64,000 nt of DNA from Amia ocellicauda (lineage: Eukaryota > Chordata > Actinopteri > Amiiformes > Amiidae). The stretch spans positions 57,872,593 through 57,936,592 of the forward strand of contig NC_089851.1 in the NCBI RefSeq assembly GCF_036373705.1. The letters are read 5' to 3'. A program made the translations under genes and the position numbers. Position 1 is the first letter of the stretch; each line of letters begins with the position of its first letter. Shown one piece after another: positions 21,655-37,462 of the stretch. The notes beneath the pieces are model-generated. The model ran no database searches. It had not been told where the DNA came from and saw only the letters and a list, made by a program, of their open reading frames with translations.

Positions 21655-22000
21655 GGATGGATGGACGGCAAGGCAAGCATCTGATTGACCGTGGTCCATG
21701 ATCTGCTGTTATGCTACTATGCTACTGACCATTGGGGGAGCGATAGCAAGCAAGAGAGTTAGATTTCGAGAGTCATAGATACATAGATAGATGGATGAAT
21801 GGATGGATGGACGGCAAGGCAAGCATCTGATTGACAGTGGTCCGTGATCTGCTGTTATGCTACTATGCTACTGACCATTGGGGGAGCGATAGCAAGCAAG
21901 AGAGTTAGATATCGAGAGTCATAGATAGATAGATAGATGGATGGATGGCAAGGCTAGCATCTGATTGACAGTGGTCCGTGATCTGCTGTTATGCTACTAT
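16250..22000. repeat. Higher-order zone A, period ~2.98 kb
   Basis: Rare variants recur at constant offsets. CTACGATGC occurs at 17,391 and 20,370 (2979 bp), TTGGGGTTGCG at 17,861 and 20,836 (2975 bp), and GATTGAAAG at 17,954 and 20,929 (2975 bp). GGGGGAGCAATAG recurs at 16,691 and 19,958 (3267 bp), about two monomers more, so the second copy lost monomers internally. GATTGAAAG also occurs at 17,074, 880 bp before its next copy, a smaller nested duplication. Confidence 0.85.
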
Positions 22001-22484
22001 GCTACTGACCATTGGGGGAGCGATAGCCAGCAAGAGAGTTAGATATCGAGAGTCATAGATAGATAGATAGATAGATAGATAGATGGATGGATGGACGGCA
22101 AGGCAAGCATCTGATTGACAGTGGTCCGTGATCTACTATTATGCTACAATGCTACTGACCATTGGGGGAGCGATAGCAAGCAAGAGAGTTAGATATCGAG
22201 AGTCATAGATAGATAGATAGATAGATGGATGGATGGATGGACGGCAAGTCAAGCATCTGATTGACAGTGGTCCGTGATCTGCTGTTATGCTACAATGCTA
22301 CTGACCATTGGGGGAGCGATAGCAAGCAAGAGAGTTAGATATCGAGAGTCATAGATAGATAGATAGATGGATGGATGGCAAGGCTAGCATCTGATTGACA
22401 GTGGTCCGTGATCTGCTGTTATGCTACTATGCTACTGACCATTGGGGGAGCGATAGACAGCAAGAGAGTTAGATATCGAGAGTC

Positions 22485-22522
<38 letters not shown>

Positions 22523-23210
22523 GGATGGACGGCAAGTCAAGCATCTGATTGACAGTGGTCCGTGATCTGCTGTTATGCTAGAATGCTACTGACCATTGGG
22601 GGAGCGATAGCAAGCAAGAGAGTTAGATATCGAGAGTCATAGATAGATAGATAGATGGATGGATGGATGGATAGACGGCAAGGCAATCACCTGATTGACA
22701 GTGGTCCGTGATCTGCTGTTATGCAACTATGCTACTGACCATTGGGGGAGCGATAGCAAGCAAGAGAGTTAGATATCAAGAGTCATAGATGGATAGATAG
22801 ATGGATGGATGGACGGCAAGGCAAGCACCTGATTGACAGTGGTCCGTGATCTGCTGTTATGCTACTATGCTACTGACCATTGGGGGAGCGATAGCAAGCA
22901 AGAGAGTTAGATATCGAGAGTCATAGATAGATATATAGATAGATGGATGGATGGACGGCAAGGCAAGCATCTGATTCACAGTGGTCCGTGATCTGCTGTT
23001 ATGCTACTATGCTACTGACCATTGGGGGAGCGATAGCAAGCAAGAGAGTTAGATATCGAGAGTCATAGATAGATAGCTAGCTAGATAAATAGATGGATGG
23101 ACGGCAAGGCAAGCATCTGATTGACAGTGGTCCGTGATCTGCTGTTATGCTACTATGCTACTGACCATTGGGGGAGCGATAGCAAGCAAGAGAGTTAGAT
23201 ATCGAGAGTC

Positions 23211-23272
<62 letters not shown>

Positions 23273-23534
23273 GGATGGATGGATGGATGGACGGCAAGGC
23301 AAGCATCTGATTGACAGTGGTCCGTGATCTGCTGTTATGCTACAATGCTACTGACCATTGGGGGAGCGATAGCAAGCAAGAGAGTTAGATATCGAGAGTC
23401 ATAGATAGATAGATAGATGGATGGATGGCAAGGCTAGCATCTGATTGACAGTGGTCCGTGATCTGCTGTTATGCTACTATGCTACTGACCATTGGGGGAG
23501 CGATAGCCAGCAAGAGAGTTAGATATCGAGAGTC

Positions 23535-23568
<34 letters not shown>

Positions 23569-23960
23569 GGATGGACGGCAAGTCAAGCATCTGATTGACA
23601 GTGGTCCGTGATCTGCTGTTATGCTACAATGCTACTGACCATTGGGGGAGCGATAGCAAGCAAGAGAGTTAGATATCGAGAGTCATAGATAGATAGATAG
23701 ATAGTTGGATGGATGGACGGCAAGGCAAGCATCTGATTCACAGTGGTCCGTGATCTGCTGTTATGCTACTATGCTCCTGACCATTGGGGGAGCGATAGCA
23801 AGCAAGAGAGTTAGATATCGAGAGTCATAGATAGATAGATAGATGGATGGAAGGCAAGGCTAGCATCTGATTGACAGTGGTCCGTGATCTGCTGTTATGC
23901 TACTATGCTACTGACCATTGGGGGAGCGATAGCCAGCAAGAGAGTTAGATATCGAGAGTC

Positions 23961-24030
<70 letters not shown>

Positions 24031-24743
24031 GGATGGATGGACGGCAAGGCAAGCATCTGATTGACAGTGGTCCGTGATCTACTATTATGCTACAATGCTA
24101 CTGACCATTGGGGGAGCAATAGCAAGCAAGAGAGTTAGATATCGAGAGTCATAGATAGATAGATAGATAGATAGATGGATGGACGGCAATGCAAGCATCT
24201 GATTGACAGTGGTCCATGATATGATGTTATGCTACTTTGCTACTGACCATTGGGGGAGCGATAGCAAGCAAGAGAGTTAGATATCGAGAGTCATAGATAG
24301 ATATATAGATAGATGGATGGATGGACGGCAAGGCAAGCATCTGATTCACAGTGGTCCGTGATCTGCTGTTATGCTACTATGCTACTGACCATTGGGGGAG
24401 CGATAGCAAGCAAGAGAGTTAGATTTCGAGAGTCATAGATACATAGATAGATGGATGAATGGATGGATGGACGGCAAGGCAAGCATCTGATTGACAGTGG
24501 TCCGTGATCTGCTGTTATGCTACTATGCTACTGACCATTGGGGGAGCGATAGCAAGCAAGAGAGTTAGATATCGAGAGTCATAGATAGATAGCTAGCTAG
24601 ATAAATAGATGGATGGACGGCAAGGCAAGCATCTGATTGACAGTGGTCCGTGATCTGCTGTTATGCTACTATGCTACTGACCATTGGGGGAGCGATAGCA
24701 AGCAAGAGAGTTAGATATCGAGAGTCATAGATAGATAGATAGT

Positions 24744-24792
<49 letters not shown>

Positions 24793-25346
24793 GGATGGAT
24801 GGATGGATGGACGGCAAGGCAGGCATCTGATTGACAGTGGTCCGTGATCTGCTGTTATGCTACAATGCTACTGACCATTGGGGGAGCGATAGCAAGCAAG
24901 AGAGTTAGATATCGAGAGTCATAGATAGATAGATAGATAGATGGATGGACGGCAAGGCAAGCATCTGATTGACAGTGGTCAGTGATCTGCTGTTATGCTA
25001 CTATGCTACTGACCATTGGGGGAGTGATAGCAAGCAAGAGAGTTAGATATCGAGAGTCATAGATAGATAGATAGATGGATGGATGGATGGACGGCAAGGC
25101 AAGCATCTGATTGACAGTGGTCCGTGATCTGCTGTTATGCTACTATGCTACTGACCATTGGGGGAGCGATAGCAAGCAAGAGAGTTAGATTTCGAGAGTC
25201 ATAGATACATAGATAGATGGATGAATGGATGGATGGACGGCAAGGCAAGCATCTGATTGACAGTGGTCCGTGATCTGCTGTTATGCTACTATGCTACTGA
25301 CCATTGGGGGAGCGATAGCCAGCAAGAGAGTTAGATATCGAGAGTC

Positions 25347-25388
<42 letters not shown>

Positions 25389-26222
25389 GGATGGATGGAC
25401 GGCAAGGCAAGCATCTGATTGACAGTGGTCCGTGATCTACTATTATGCTACAATGCTACTGACCATTGGGGGAGCGATAGCAAGCAAGAGAGTTAGATAT
25501 CGAGAGTCATAGATAGATAGATAGATAGATGGATGGACGGCAATGCAAGCATCTGATTGACAGTGGTCCATGATATGATGTTATGCTACTTTGCTACTGA
25601 CCATTGGGGGAGCGATAGCAAGCAAGAGAGTTAGATATCGAGAGTCATAGATAGATATATAGATAGATGGATGGATGGACGGCAAGGCAAGCATCTGATT
25701 AACAGTGGTCCGTGATCTGCTGTTATGCTACTATGCTACTGACCATTGGGGGAGCGATAGCAAGCAAGAGAGTTAGATTTCGAGAGTCATAGGTACATAG
25801 ATAGATGGATGAATGGATGGATGGACGGAAAGGCAAGCATCTGATTGACAGTGGTCCGTGATCTGCTGTTATGCTACTATGCTACTGACCATTGGGGGAG
25901 TGATAGCAAGCAAGAGAGTTAGATATCGAGAGTCATAGATAGATAGATAGATGGATGGATGGATGGACGGCAAGGCAAGCATCTGATTGACAGTGGTCCG
26001 TGATCTGCTGTTAAGCTACTATGCTACTGACCATTGGGGGAGCGATAGCAAGCAAGAGAGTTAGATATCGAGAGTCATAGATAGATAGCTAGCTAGATAA
26101 ATAGATGGATGGACGGCAAGGCAAGCATCTGATTGACAGTGGTCCGTGATCTGCTGTTATGCTACTATGCTACTGACCATTGGGGGAGCGATAGCAAGCA
26201 AGAGAGTTAGATATCGAGAGTC

Positions 26223-26284
<62 letters not shown>

Positions 26285-26530
26285 GGATGGCAAGGCAAGC
26301 ATCTGATTGACAGTGGTCCGTGATCTGCTGTTATGCTACTATGCTACTGACCATTGGGGTAGCGATAGCAAGCAAGAGAGTTAGATATCGAGAGTCATAG
26401 ATAGATAGATAGATGGATGGATGGCAAGGCTAGCATCTGATTGACAGTGGTCCGTGATCTGCTGTTATGCTACTATGCTACTGACCATTGGGGGAGCGAT
26501 AGCCAGCAAGAGAGTTAGATATCAAGAGTC

Positions 26531-26580
<50 letters not shown>

Positions 26581-26850
26581 GGATGGATGGATGGACGGCA
26601 AGGCAAGCATCTGATTGACAGTGGTCCGTGATCTGCTGTTATGCTACTATGCTACTGACCATTGGGGGAGCGATAGCAAGCAAGAGAGTTAGATATCGAG
26701 AGTCATAGATAGATAGCTAGCTAGATAAATAGATGGATGGACGGCAAGGCAAGCATCTGATTGACAGTGGTCCGTGATCTGCTGTTATGCTACTATGCTA
26801 CTGACCATTGGGGGAGCGATAGCAAGCAAGAGAGTTAGATATCGAGAGTC

Positions 26851-26922
<72 letters not shown>

Positions 26923-27186
26923 ATGGATGGATGGATGGATGGACGGCAAGGCAAGCATCTGATTGACAGTGGTCCGTGATCTGCTGTTATGCTACAATGC
27001 TACTGACCATTGGGGGAGCGATAGCAAGCAAGAGAGTTAGATATCGAGAGTCATAGATAGATAGATAGATGGATGGATGGCAAGGCTAGCATCTGATTGA
27101 CAGTGGTCCGTGATCTGCTGTTATGCTACTATGCTACTGACCATTGGGGGAGCGATAGCCAGCAAGAGAGTTAGATATCGAGAGTC

Positions 27187-27220
<34 letters not shown>

Positions 27221-27612
27221 GGATGGACGGCAAGTCAAGCATCTGATTGACAGTGGTCCGTGATCTGCTGTTATGCTACAATGCTACTGACCATTGGGGG
27301 AGCGATAGCAAGCAAGAGAGTTAGATATCGAGAGTCATAGATAGATAGATAGATAGTTGGATGGATGGACGGCAAGGCAAGCATCTGATTCACAGTGGTC
27401 CGTGATCTGCTGTTATGCTACTATGCTCCTGACCATTGGGGGAGCGATAGCAAGCAAGAGAGTTAGATATCGAGAGTCATAGATAGATAGATAGATGGAT
27501 GGAAGGCAAGGCTAGCATCTGATTGACAGTGGTCCGTGATCTGCTGTTATGCTACTATGCTACTGACCATTGGGGGAGCGATAGCCAGCAAGAGAGTTAG
27601 ATATAGAGAGTC

Positions 27613-27614
<2 letters not shown>

Positions 27615-27694
<80 letters not shown>
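27615..27694 (+). repeat. Long (AGAT)20 tract
   Basis: Eighty uninterrupted bases of AGAT, the longest tract I measured. It follows a monomer with GATAGCCAGCAAG and ATATAGAGAG variants and runs into GGAT repeats. Each AGATAG matches the WGATAR site of GATA factors. Confidence 0.9.
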
Positions 27695-27956
27695 GGATGG
27701 ATGGACGGCAAGGCAAGCATCTGATTGACAGTGGTCCGTGATCTACTATTATACTACAATGCTACTGACCATTGGGGGAGCAATAGCAAGCAAGAGAGTT
27801 AGATATCGAGAGTCATAGATAGATATATAGATAGATGGATGGATGGACGGCAAGGCAAGCATCTGATTCACAGTGGTCCGTGATCTGCTGTTATGCTACT
27901 ATGCTACTGACCATTGGGGGAGCGATAGCAAGCAAGAGAGTTAGATATCGAGAGTC

Positions 27957-28030
<74 letters not shown>

Positions 28031-28276
28031 GGATGGCAAGGCAAGCATCTGATTGACAGTGGTCCGTGATCTGCTGTTATGCTACTATGCTACTGACCAT
28101 TGGGGTAGCGATAGCAAGCAAGAGAGTTAGATATCGAGAGTCATAGATAGATAGATAGATGGATGGATGGCAAGGCTAGCATCTGATTGACAGTGGTCCG
28201 TGATCTGCTGTTATGCTACTATGCTACTGACCATTGGGGGAGCGATAGCCAGCAAGAGAGTTAGATATCAAGAGTC

Positions 28277-28346
<70 letters not shown>

Positions 28347-28616
28347 GGATGGATGGATGGACGGCAAGGCAAGCATCTGATTGACAGTGGTCCGTGATCT
28401 GCTGTTATGCTACTATGCTACTGACCATTGGGGGAGCGATAGCAAGCAAGAGAGTTAGATATCGAGAGTCATAGATAGATAGCTAGCTAGATAAATAGAT
28501 GGATGGACGGCAAGGCAAGCATCTGATTGACAGTGGTCCGTGATCTGCTGTTATGCTACTATGCTACTGACCATTGGGGGAGCGATAGCAAGCAAGAGAG
28601 TTAGATATCGAGAGTC

Positions 28617-28684
<68 letters not shown>

Positions 28685-28948
28685 ATGGATGGATGGATGG
28701 ATGGACGGCAAGGCAAGCATCTGATTGACAGTGGTCCGTGATCTGCTGTTATGCTACAATGCTACTGACCATTGGGGGAGCGATAGCAAGCAAGAGAGTT
28801 AGATATCGAGAGTCATAGATAGATAGATAGATGGATGGATGGCAAGGCTAGCATCTGATTGACAGTGGTCCGTGATCTGCTGTTATGCTACTATGCTACT
28901 GACCATTGGGGGAGCGATAGCCAGCAAGAGAGTTAGATATCGAGAGTC

Positions 28949-28986
<38 letters not shown>

Positions 28987-29378
28987 GGATGGACGGCAAG
29001 TCAAGCATCTGATTGACAGTGGTCCGTGATCTGCTGTTATGCTACAATGCTACTGACCATTGGGGGAGCGATAGCAAGCAAGAGAGTTAGATATCGAGAG
29101 TCATAGATAGATAGATAGATAGTTGGATGGATGGACGGCAAGGCAAGCATCTGATTCACAGTGGTCCGTGATCTGCTGTTATGCTACTATGCTCCTGACC
29201 ATTGGGGGAGCGATAGCAAGCAAGAGAGTTAGATATCGAGAGTCATAGATAGATAGATAGATGGATGGAAGGCAAGGCTAGCATCTGATTGACAGTGGTC
29301 CGTGATCTGCTGTTATGCTACTATGCTACTGACCATTGGGGGAGCGATAGCCAGCAAGAGAGTTAGATATAGAGAGTC

Positions 29379-29440
<62 letters not shown>

Positions 29441-30153
29441 GGATGGATGGACGGCAAGGCAAGCATCTGATTGACAGTGGTCCGTGATCTACTATTATGC
29501 TACAATGCTACTGACCATTGGGGGAGCAATAGCAAGCAAGAGAGTTAGATATCGAGAGTCATAGATAGATAGATAGATAGATAGATGGATGGACGGCAAT
29601 GCAAGCATCTGATTGACAGTGGTCCATGATATGATGTTATGCTACTTTGCTACTGACCATTGGGGGAGCGATAGCAAGCAAGAGAGTTAGATATCGAGAG
29701 TCATAGATAGATATATAGATAGATGGATGGATGGACGGCAAGGCAAGCATCTGATTCACAGTGGTCCGTGATCTGCTGTTATGCTACTATGCTACTGACC
29801 ATTGGGGGAGCGATAGCAAGCAAGAGAGTTAGATTTCGAGAGTCATAGATACATAGATAGATGGATGAATGGATGGATGGACGGCAAGGCAAGCATCTGA
29901 TTGACAGTGGTCCGTGATCTGCTGTTATGCTACTATGCTACTGACCATTGGGGGAGCGATAGCAAGCAAGAGAGTTAGATATCGAGAGTCATAGATAGAT
30001 AGCTAGCTAGATAAATAGATGGATGGACGGCAAGGCAAGCATCTGATTGACAGTGGTCCGTGATCTGCTGTTATGCTACTATGCTACTGACCATTGGGGG
30101 AGCGATAGCAAGCAAGAGAGTTAGATATCGAGAGTCATAGATAGATAGATAGT

Positions 30154-30210
<57 letters not shown>

Positions 30211-31052
30211 GGATGGATGGATGGATGGACGGCAAGGCAGGCATCTGATTGACAGTGGTCCGTGATCTGCTGTTATGCTACAATGCTACTGACCATTGGG
30301 GGAGCGATAGCAAGCAAGAGAGTTAGATATCGAGAGTCATAGATAGATAGATAGATAGATGGATGGACGGCAATGCAAGCATCTGATTGACAGTGGTCCA
30401 TGATATGATGTTATGCTACTTTGCTACTGACCATTGGGGGAGCGATAGCAAGCAAGAGAGTTAGATATCGAGAGTCATAGATAGATATATAGATAGATGG
30501 ATGGATGGACGGCAAGGCAAGCATCTGATTCACAGTGGTCCGTGATCTGCTGTTATGCTACTATGCTACTGACCATTGGGGGAGCGATAGCAAGCAAGAG
30601 AGTTAGATTTCGAGAGTCATAGATACATAGATAGATGGATGAATGGATGGATGGACGGCAAGGCAAGCATCTGATTGACAGTGGTCAGTGATCTGCTGTT
30701 ATGCTACTATGCTACTGACCATTGGGGGAGTGATAGCAAGCAAGAGAGTTAGATATCGAGAGTCATAGATAGATAGATAGATGGATGGATGGATGGACGG
30801 CAAGGCAAGCATCTGATTGACAGTGGTCCGTGATCTGCTGTTATGCTACTATGCTACTGACCATTGGGGGAGCGATAGCAAGCAAGAGAGTTAGATTTCG
30901 AGAGTCATAGATACATAGATAGATGGATGAATGGATGGATGGACGGCAAGGCAAGCATCTGATTGACAGTGGTCCGTGATCTGCTGTTATGCTACTATGC
31001 TACTGACCATTGGGGGAGCGATAGCCAGCAAGAGAGTTAGATATCGAGAGTC

Positions 31053-31086
<34 letters not shown>

Positions 31087-31920
31087 GGATGGATGGACGG
31101 CAAGGCAAGCATCTGATTGACAGTGGTCCGTGATCTACTATTATGCTACAATGCTACTGACCATTGGGGGAGCGATAGCAAGCAAGAGAGTTAGATATCG
31201 AGAGTCATAGATAGATAGATAGATAGATGGATGGACGGCAATGCAAGCATCTGATTGACAGTGGTCCATGATATGATGTTATGCTACTTTGCTACTGACC
31301 ATTGGGGGAGCGATAGCAAGCAAGAGAGTTAGATATCGAGAGTCATAGATAGATATATAGATAGATGGATGGATGGACGGCAAGGCAAGCATCTGATTAA
31401 CAGTGGTCCGTGATCTGCTGTTATGCTACTATGCTACTGACCATTGGGGGAGCGATAGCAAGCAAGAGAGTTAGATTTCGAGAGTCATAGGTACATAGAT
31501 AGATGGATGAATGGATGGATGGACGGAAAGGCAAGCATCTGATTGACAGTGGTCCGTGATCTGCTGTTATGCTACTATGCTACTGACCATTGGGGGAGTG
31601 ATAGCAAGCAAGAGAGTTAGATATCGAGAGTCATAGATAGATAGATAGATGGATGGATGGATGGACGGCAAGGCAAGCATCTGATTGACAGTGGTCCGTG
31701 ATCTGCTGTTAAGCTACTATGCTACTGACCATTGGGGGAGCGATAGCAAGCAAGAGAGTTAGATATCGAGAGTCATAGATAGATAGCTAGCTAGATAAAT
31801 AGATGGATGGACGGCAAGGCAAGCATCTGATTGACAGTGGTCCGTGATCTGCTGTTATGCTACTATGCTACTGACCATTGGGGGAGCGATAGCAAGCAAG
31901 AGAGTTAGATATCGAGAGTC

Positions 31921-31962
<42 letters not shown>

Positions 31963-32074
31963 GGATGGCAAGGCAAGCATCTGATTGACAGTGGTCCGTG
32001 ATCTGCTGTTATGCTACTATGCTACTGACCATTGGGGGAGCGATAGCAAGCAAGAGAGTTAGATATCGAGAGTC

Positions 32075-32076
<2 letters not shown>

Positions 32077-32152
<76 letters not shown>
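32077..32152 (+). repeat. Long (AGAT)19 tract
   Basis: Seventy-six bases of uninterrupted AGAT, running into a single GGATGG then the link to the next monomer, which lacks the GGACGG element. Confidence 0.88.
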
Positions 32153-32398
32153 GGATGGCAAGGCAAGCATCTGATTGACAGTGGTCCGTGATCTGCTGTT
32201 ATGCTACTATGCTACTGACCATTGGGGTAGCGATAGCAAGCAAGAGAGTTAGATATCGAGAGTCATAGATAGATAGATAGATGGATGGATGGCAAGGCTA
32301 GCATCTGATTGACAGTGGTCCGTGATCTGCTGTTATGCTACTATGCTACTGACCATTGGGGGAGCGATAGCCAGCAAGAGAGTTAGATATCAAGAGTC

Positions 32399-32464
<66 letters not shown>

Positions 32465-32734
32465 GGATGGATGGATGGACGGCAAGGCAAGCATCTGATT
32501 GACAGTGGTCCGTGATCTGCTGTTATGCTACTATGCTACTGACCATTGGGGGAGCGATAGCAAGCAAGAGAGTTAGATATCGAGAGTCATAGATAGATAG
32601 CTAGCTAGATAAATAGATGGATGGACGGCAAGGCAAGCATCTGATTGACAGTGGTCCGTGATCTGCTGTTATGCTACTATGCTACTGACCATTGGGGGAG
32701 CGATAGCAAGCAAGAGAGTTAGATATCGAGAGTC

Positions 32735-32798
<64 letters not shown>

Positions 32799-33062
32799 AT
32801 GGATGGATGGATGGATGGACGGCAAGGCAAGCATCTGATTGACAGTGGTCCGTGATCTGCTGTTATGCTACAATGCTACTGACCATTGGGGGAGCGATAG
32901 CAAGCAAGAGAGTTAGATATCGAGAGTCATAGATAGATAGATAGATGGATGGATGGCAAGGCTAGCATCTGATTGACAGTGGTCCGTGATCTGCTGTTAT
33001 GCTACTATGCTACTGACCATTGGGGGAGCGATAGCCAGCAAGAGAGTTAGATATCGAGAGTC

Positions 33063-33100
<38 letters not shown>

Positions 33101-33492
33101 GGATGGACGGCAAGTCAAGCATCTGATTGACAGTGGTCCGTGATCTGCTGTTATGCTACAATGCTACTGACCATTGGGGGAGCGATAGCAAGCAAGAGAG
33201 TTAGATATCGAGAGTCATAGATAGATAGATAGATAGTTGGATGGATGGACGGCAAGGCAAGCATCTGATTCACAGTGGTCCGTGATCTGCTGTTATGCTA
33301 CTATGCTCCTGACCATTGGGGGAGCGATAGCAAGCAAGAGAGTTAGATATCGAGAGTCATAGATAGATAGATAGATGGATGGAAGGCAAGGCTAGCATCT
33401 GATTGACAGTGGTCCGTGATCTGCTGTTATGCTACTATGCTACTGACCATTGGGGGAGCGATAGCCAGCAAGAGAGTTAGATATAGAGAGTC

Positions 33493-33546
<54 letters not shown>

Positions 33547-34259
33547 GGATGGATGGACGGCAAGGCAAGCATCTGATTGACAGTGGTCCGTGATCTACTA
33601 TTATGCTACAATGCTACTGACCATTGGGGGAGCAATAGCAAGCAAGAGAGTTAGATATCGAGAGTCATAGATAGATAGATAGATAGATAGATGGATGGAC
33701 GGCAATGCAAGCATCTGATTGACAGTGGTCCATGATATGATGTTATGCTACTTTGCTACTGACCATTGGGGGAGCGATAGCAAGCAAGAGAGTTAGATAT
33801 CGAGAGTCATAGATAGATATATAGATAGATGGATGGATGGACGGCAAGGCAAGCATCTGATTCACAGTGGTCCGTGATCTGCTGTTATGCTACTATGCTA
33901 CTGACCATTGGGGGAGCGATAGCAAGCAAGAGAGTTAGATTTCGAGAGTCATAGATACATAGATAGATGGATGAATGGATGGATGGACGGCAAGGCAAGC
34001 ATCTGATTGACAGTGGTCCGTGATCTGCTGTTATGCTACTATGCTACTGACCATTGGGGGAGCGATAGCAAGCAAGAGAGTTAGATATCGAGAGTCATAG
34101 ATAGATAGCTAGCTAGATAAATAGATGGATGGACGGCAAGGCAAGCATCTGATTGACAGTGGTCCGTGATCTGCTGTTATGCTACTATGCTACTGACCAT
34201 TGGGGGAGCGATAGCAAGCAAGAGAGTTAGATATCGAGAGTCATAGATAGATAGATAGT

Positions 34260-34312
<53 letters not shown>

Positions 34313-35154
34313 GGATGGATGGATGGATGGACGGCAAGGCAGGCATCTGATTGACAGTGGTCCGTGATCTGCTGTTATGCTACAATGCTACTGACCATTG
34401 GGGGAGCGATAGCAAGCAAGAGAGTTAGATATCGAGAGTCATAGATAGATAGATAGATAGATGGATGGACGGCAATGCAAGCATCTGATTGACAGTGGTC
34501 CATGATATGATGTTATGCTACTTTGCTACTGACCATTGGGGGAGCGATAGCAAGCAAGAGAGTTAGATATCGAGAGTCATAGATAGATATATAGATAGAT
34601 GGATGGATGGACGGCAAGGCAAGCATCTGATTCACAGTGGTCCGTGATCTGCTGTTATGCTACTATGCTACTGACCATTGGGGGAGCGATAGCAAGCAAG
34701 AGAGTTAGATTTCGAGAGTCATAGATACATAGATAGATGGATGAATGGATGGATGGACGGCAAGGCAAGCATCTGATTGACAGTGGTCAGTGATCTGCTG
34801 TTATGCTACTATGCTACTGACCATTGGGGGAGTGATAGCAAGCAAGAGAGTTAGATATCGAGAGTCATAGATAGATAGATAGATGGATGGATGGATGGAC
34901 GGCAAGGCAAGCATCTGATTGACAGTGGTCCGTGATCTGCTGTTATGCTACTATGCTACTGACCATTGGGGGAGCGATAGCAAGCAAGAGAGTTAGATTT
35001 CGAGAGTCATAGATACATAGATAGATGGATGAATGGATGGATGGACGGCAAGGCAAGCATCTGATTGACAGTGGTCCGTGATCTGCTGTTATGCTACTAT
35101 GCTACTGACCATTGGGGGAGCGATAGCCAGCAAGAGAGTTAGATATCGAGAGTC

Positions 35155-35188
<34 letters not shown>

Positions 35189-36022
35189 GGATGGATGGAC
35201 GGCAAGGCAAGCATCTGATTGACAGTGGTCCGTGATCTACTATTATGCTACAATGCTACTGACCATTGGGGGAGCGATAGCAAGCAAGAGAGTTAGATAT
35301 CGAGAGTCATAGATAGATAGATAGATAGATGGATGGACGGCAATGCAAGCATCTGATTGACAGTGGTCCATGATATGATGTTATGCTACTTTGCTACTGA
35401 CCATTGGGGGAGCGATAGCAAGCAAGAGAGTTAGATATCGAGAGTCATAGATAGATATATAGATAGATGGATGGATGGACGGCAAGGCAAGCATCTGATT
35501 AACAGTGGTCCGTGATCTGCTGTTATGCTACTATGCTACTGACCATTGGGGGAGCGATAGCAAGCAAGAGAGTTAGATTTCGAGAGTCATAGGTACATAG
35601 ATAGATGGATGAATGGATGGATGGACGGAAAGGCAAGCATCTGATTGACAGTGGTCCGTGATCTGCTGTTATGCTACTATGCTACTGACCATTGGGGGAG
35701 TGATAGCAAGCAAGAGAGTTAGATATCGAGAGTCATAGATAGATAGATAGATGGATGGATGGATGGACGGCAAGGCAAGCATCTGATTGACAGTGGTCCG
35801 TGATCTGCTGTTAAGCTACTATGCTACTGACCATTGGGGGAGCGATAGCAAGCAAGAGAGTTAGATATCGAGAGTCATAGATAGATAGCTAGCTAGATAA
35901 ATAGATGGATGGACGGCAAGGCAAGCATCTGATTGACAGTGGTCCGTGATCTGCTGTTATGCTACTATGCTACTGACCATTGGGGGAGCGATAGCAAGCA
36001 AGAGAGTTAGATATCGAGAGTC

Positions 36023-36064
<42 letters not shown>

Positions 36065-36310
36065 GGATGGCAAGGCAAGCATCTGATTGACAGTGGTCCG
36101 TGATCTGCTGTTATGCTACTATGCTACTGACCATTGGGGTAGCGATAGCAAGCAAGAGAGTTAGATATCGAGAGTCATAGATAGATAGATAGATGGATGG
36201 ATGGCAAGGCTAGCATCTGATTGACAGTGGTCCGTGATCTGCTGTTATGCTACTATGCTACTGACCATTGGGGGAGCGATAGCCAGCAAGAGAGTTAGAT
36301 ATCAAGAGTC

Positions 36311-36372
<62 letters not shown>

Positions 36373-36642
36373 GGATGGATGGATGGACGGCAAGGCAAGC
36401 ATCTGATTGACAGTGGTCCGTGATCTGCTGTTATGCTACTATGCTACTGACCATTGGGGGAGCGATAGCAAGCAAGAGAGTTAGATATCGAGAGTCATAG
36501 ATAGATAGCTAGCTAGATAAATAGATGGATGGACGGCAAGGCAAGCATCTGATTGACAGTGGTCCGTGATCTGCTGTTATGCTACTATGCTACTGACCAT
36601 TGGGGGAGCGATAGCAAGCAAGAGAGTTAGATATCGAGAGTC

Positions 36643-36704
<62 letters not shown>

Positions 36705-36966
36705 GGATGGATGGATGGATGGACGGCAAGGCAAGCATCTGATTGACAGTGGTCCGTGATCTGCTGTTATGCTACAATGCTACTGACCATTGGGGGAGCG
36801 ATAGCAAGCAAGAGAGTTAGATATCGAGAGTCATAGATAGATAGATAGATGGATGGATGGCAAGGCTAGCATCTGATTGACAGTGGTCCGTGATCTGCTG
36901 TTATGCTACTATGCTACTGACCATTGGGGGAGCGATAGCCAGCAAGAGAGTTAGATATCGAGAGTC

Positions 36967-37000
<34 letters not shown>

Positions 37001-37392
37001 GGATGGACGGCAAGTCAAGCATCTGATTGACAGTGGTCCGTGATCTGCTGTTATGCTACAATGCTACTGACCATTGGGGGAGCGATAGCAAGCAAGAGAG
37101 TTAGATATCGAGAGTCATAGATAGATAGATAGATAGTTGGATGGATGGACGGCAAGGCAAGCATCTGATTCACAGTGGTCCGTGATCTGCTGTTATGCTA
37201 CTATGCTCCTGACCATTGGGGGAGCGATAGCAAGCAAGAGAGTTAGATATCGAGAGTCATAGATAGATAGATAGATGGATGGAAGGCAAGGCTAGCATCT
37301 GATTGACAGTGGTCCGTGATCTGCTGTTATGCTACTATGCTACTGACCATTGGGGGAGCGATAGCCAGCAAGAGAGTTAGATATCGAGAGTC

Positions 37393-37462
<70 letters not shown>
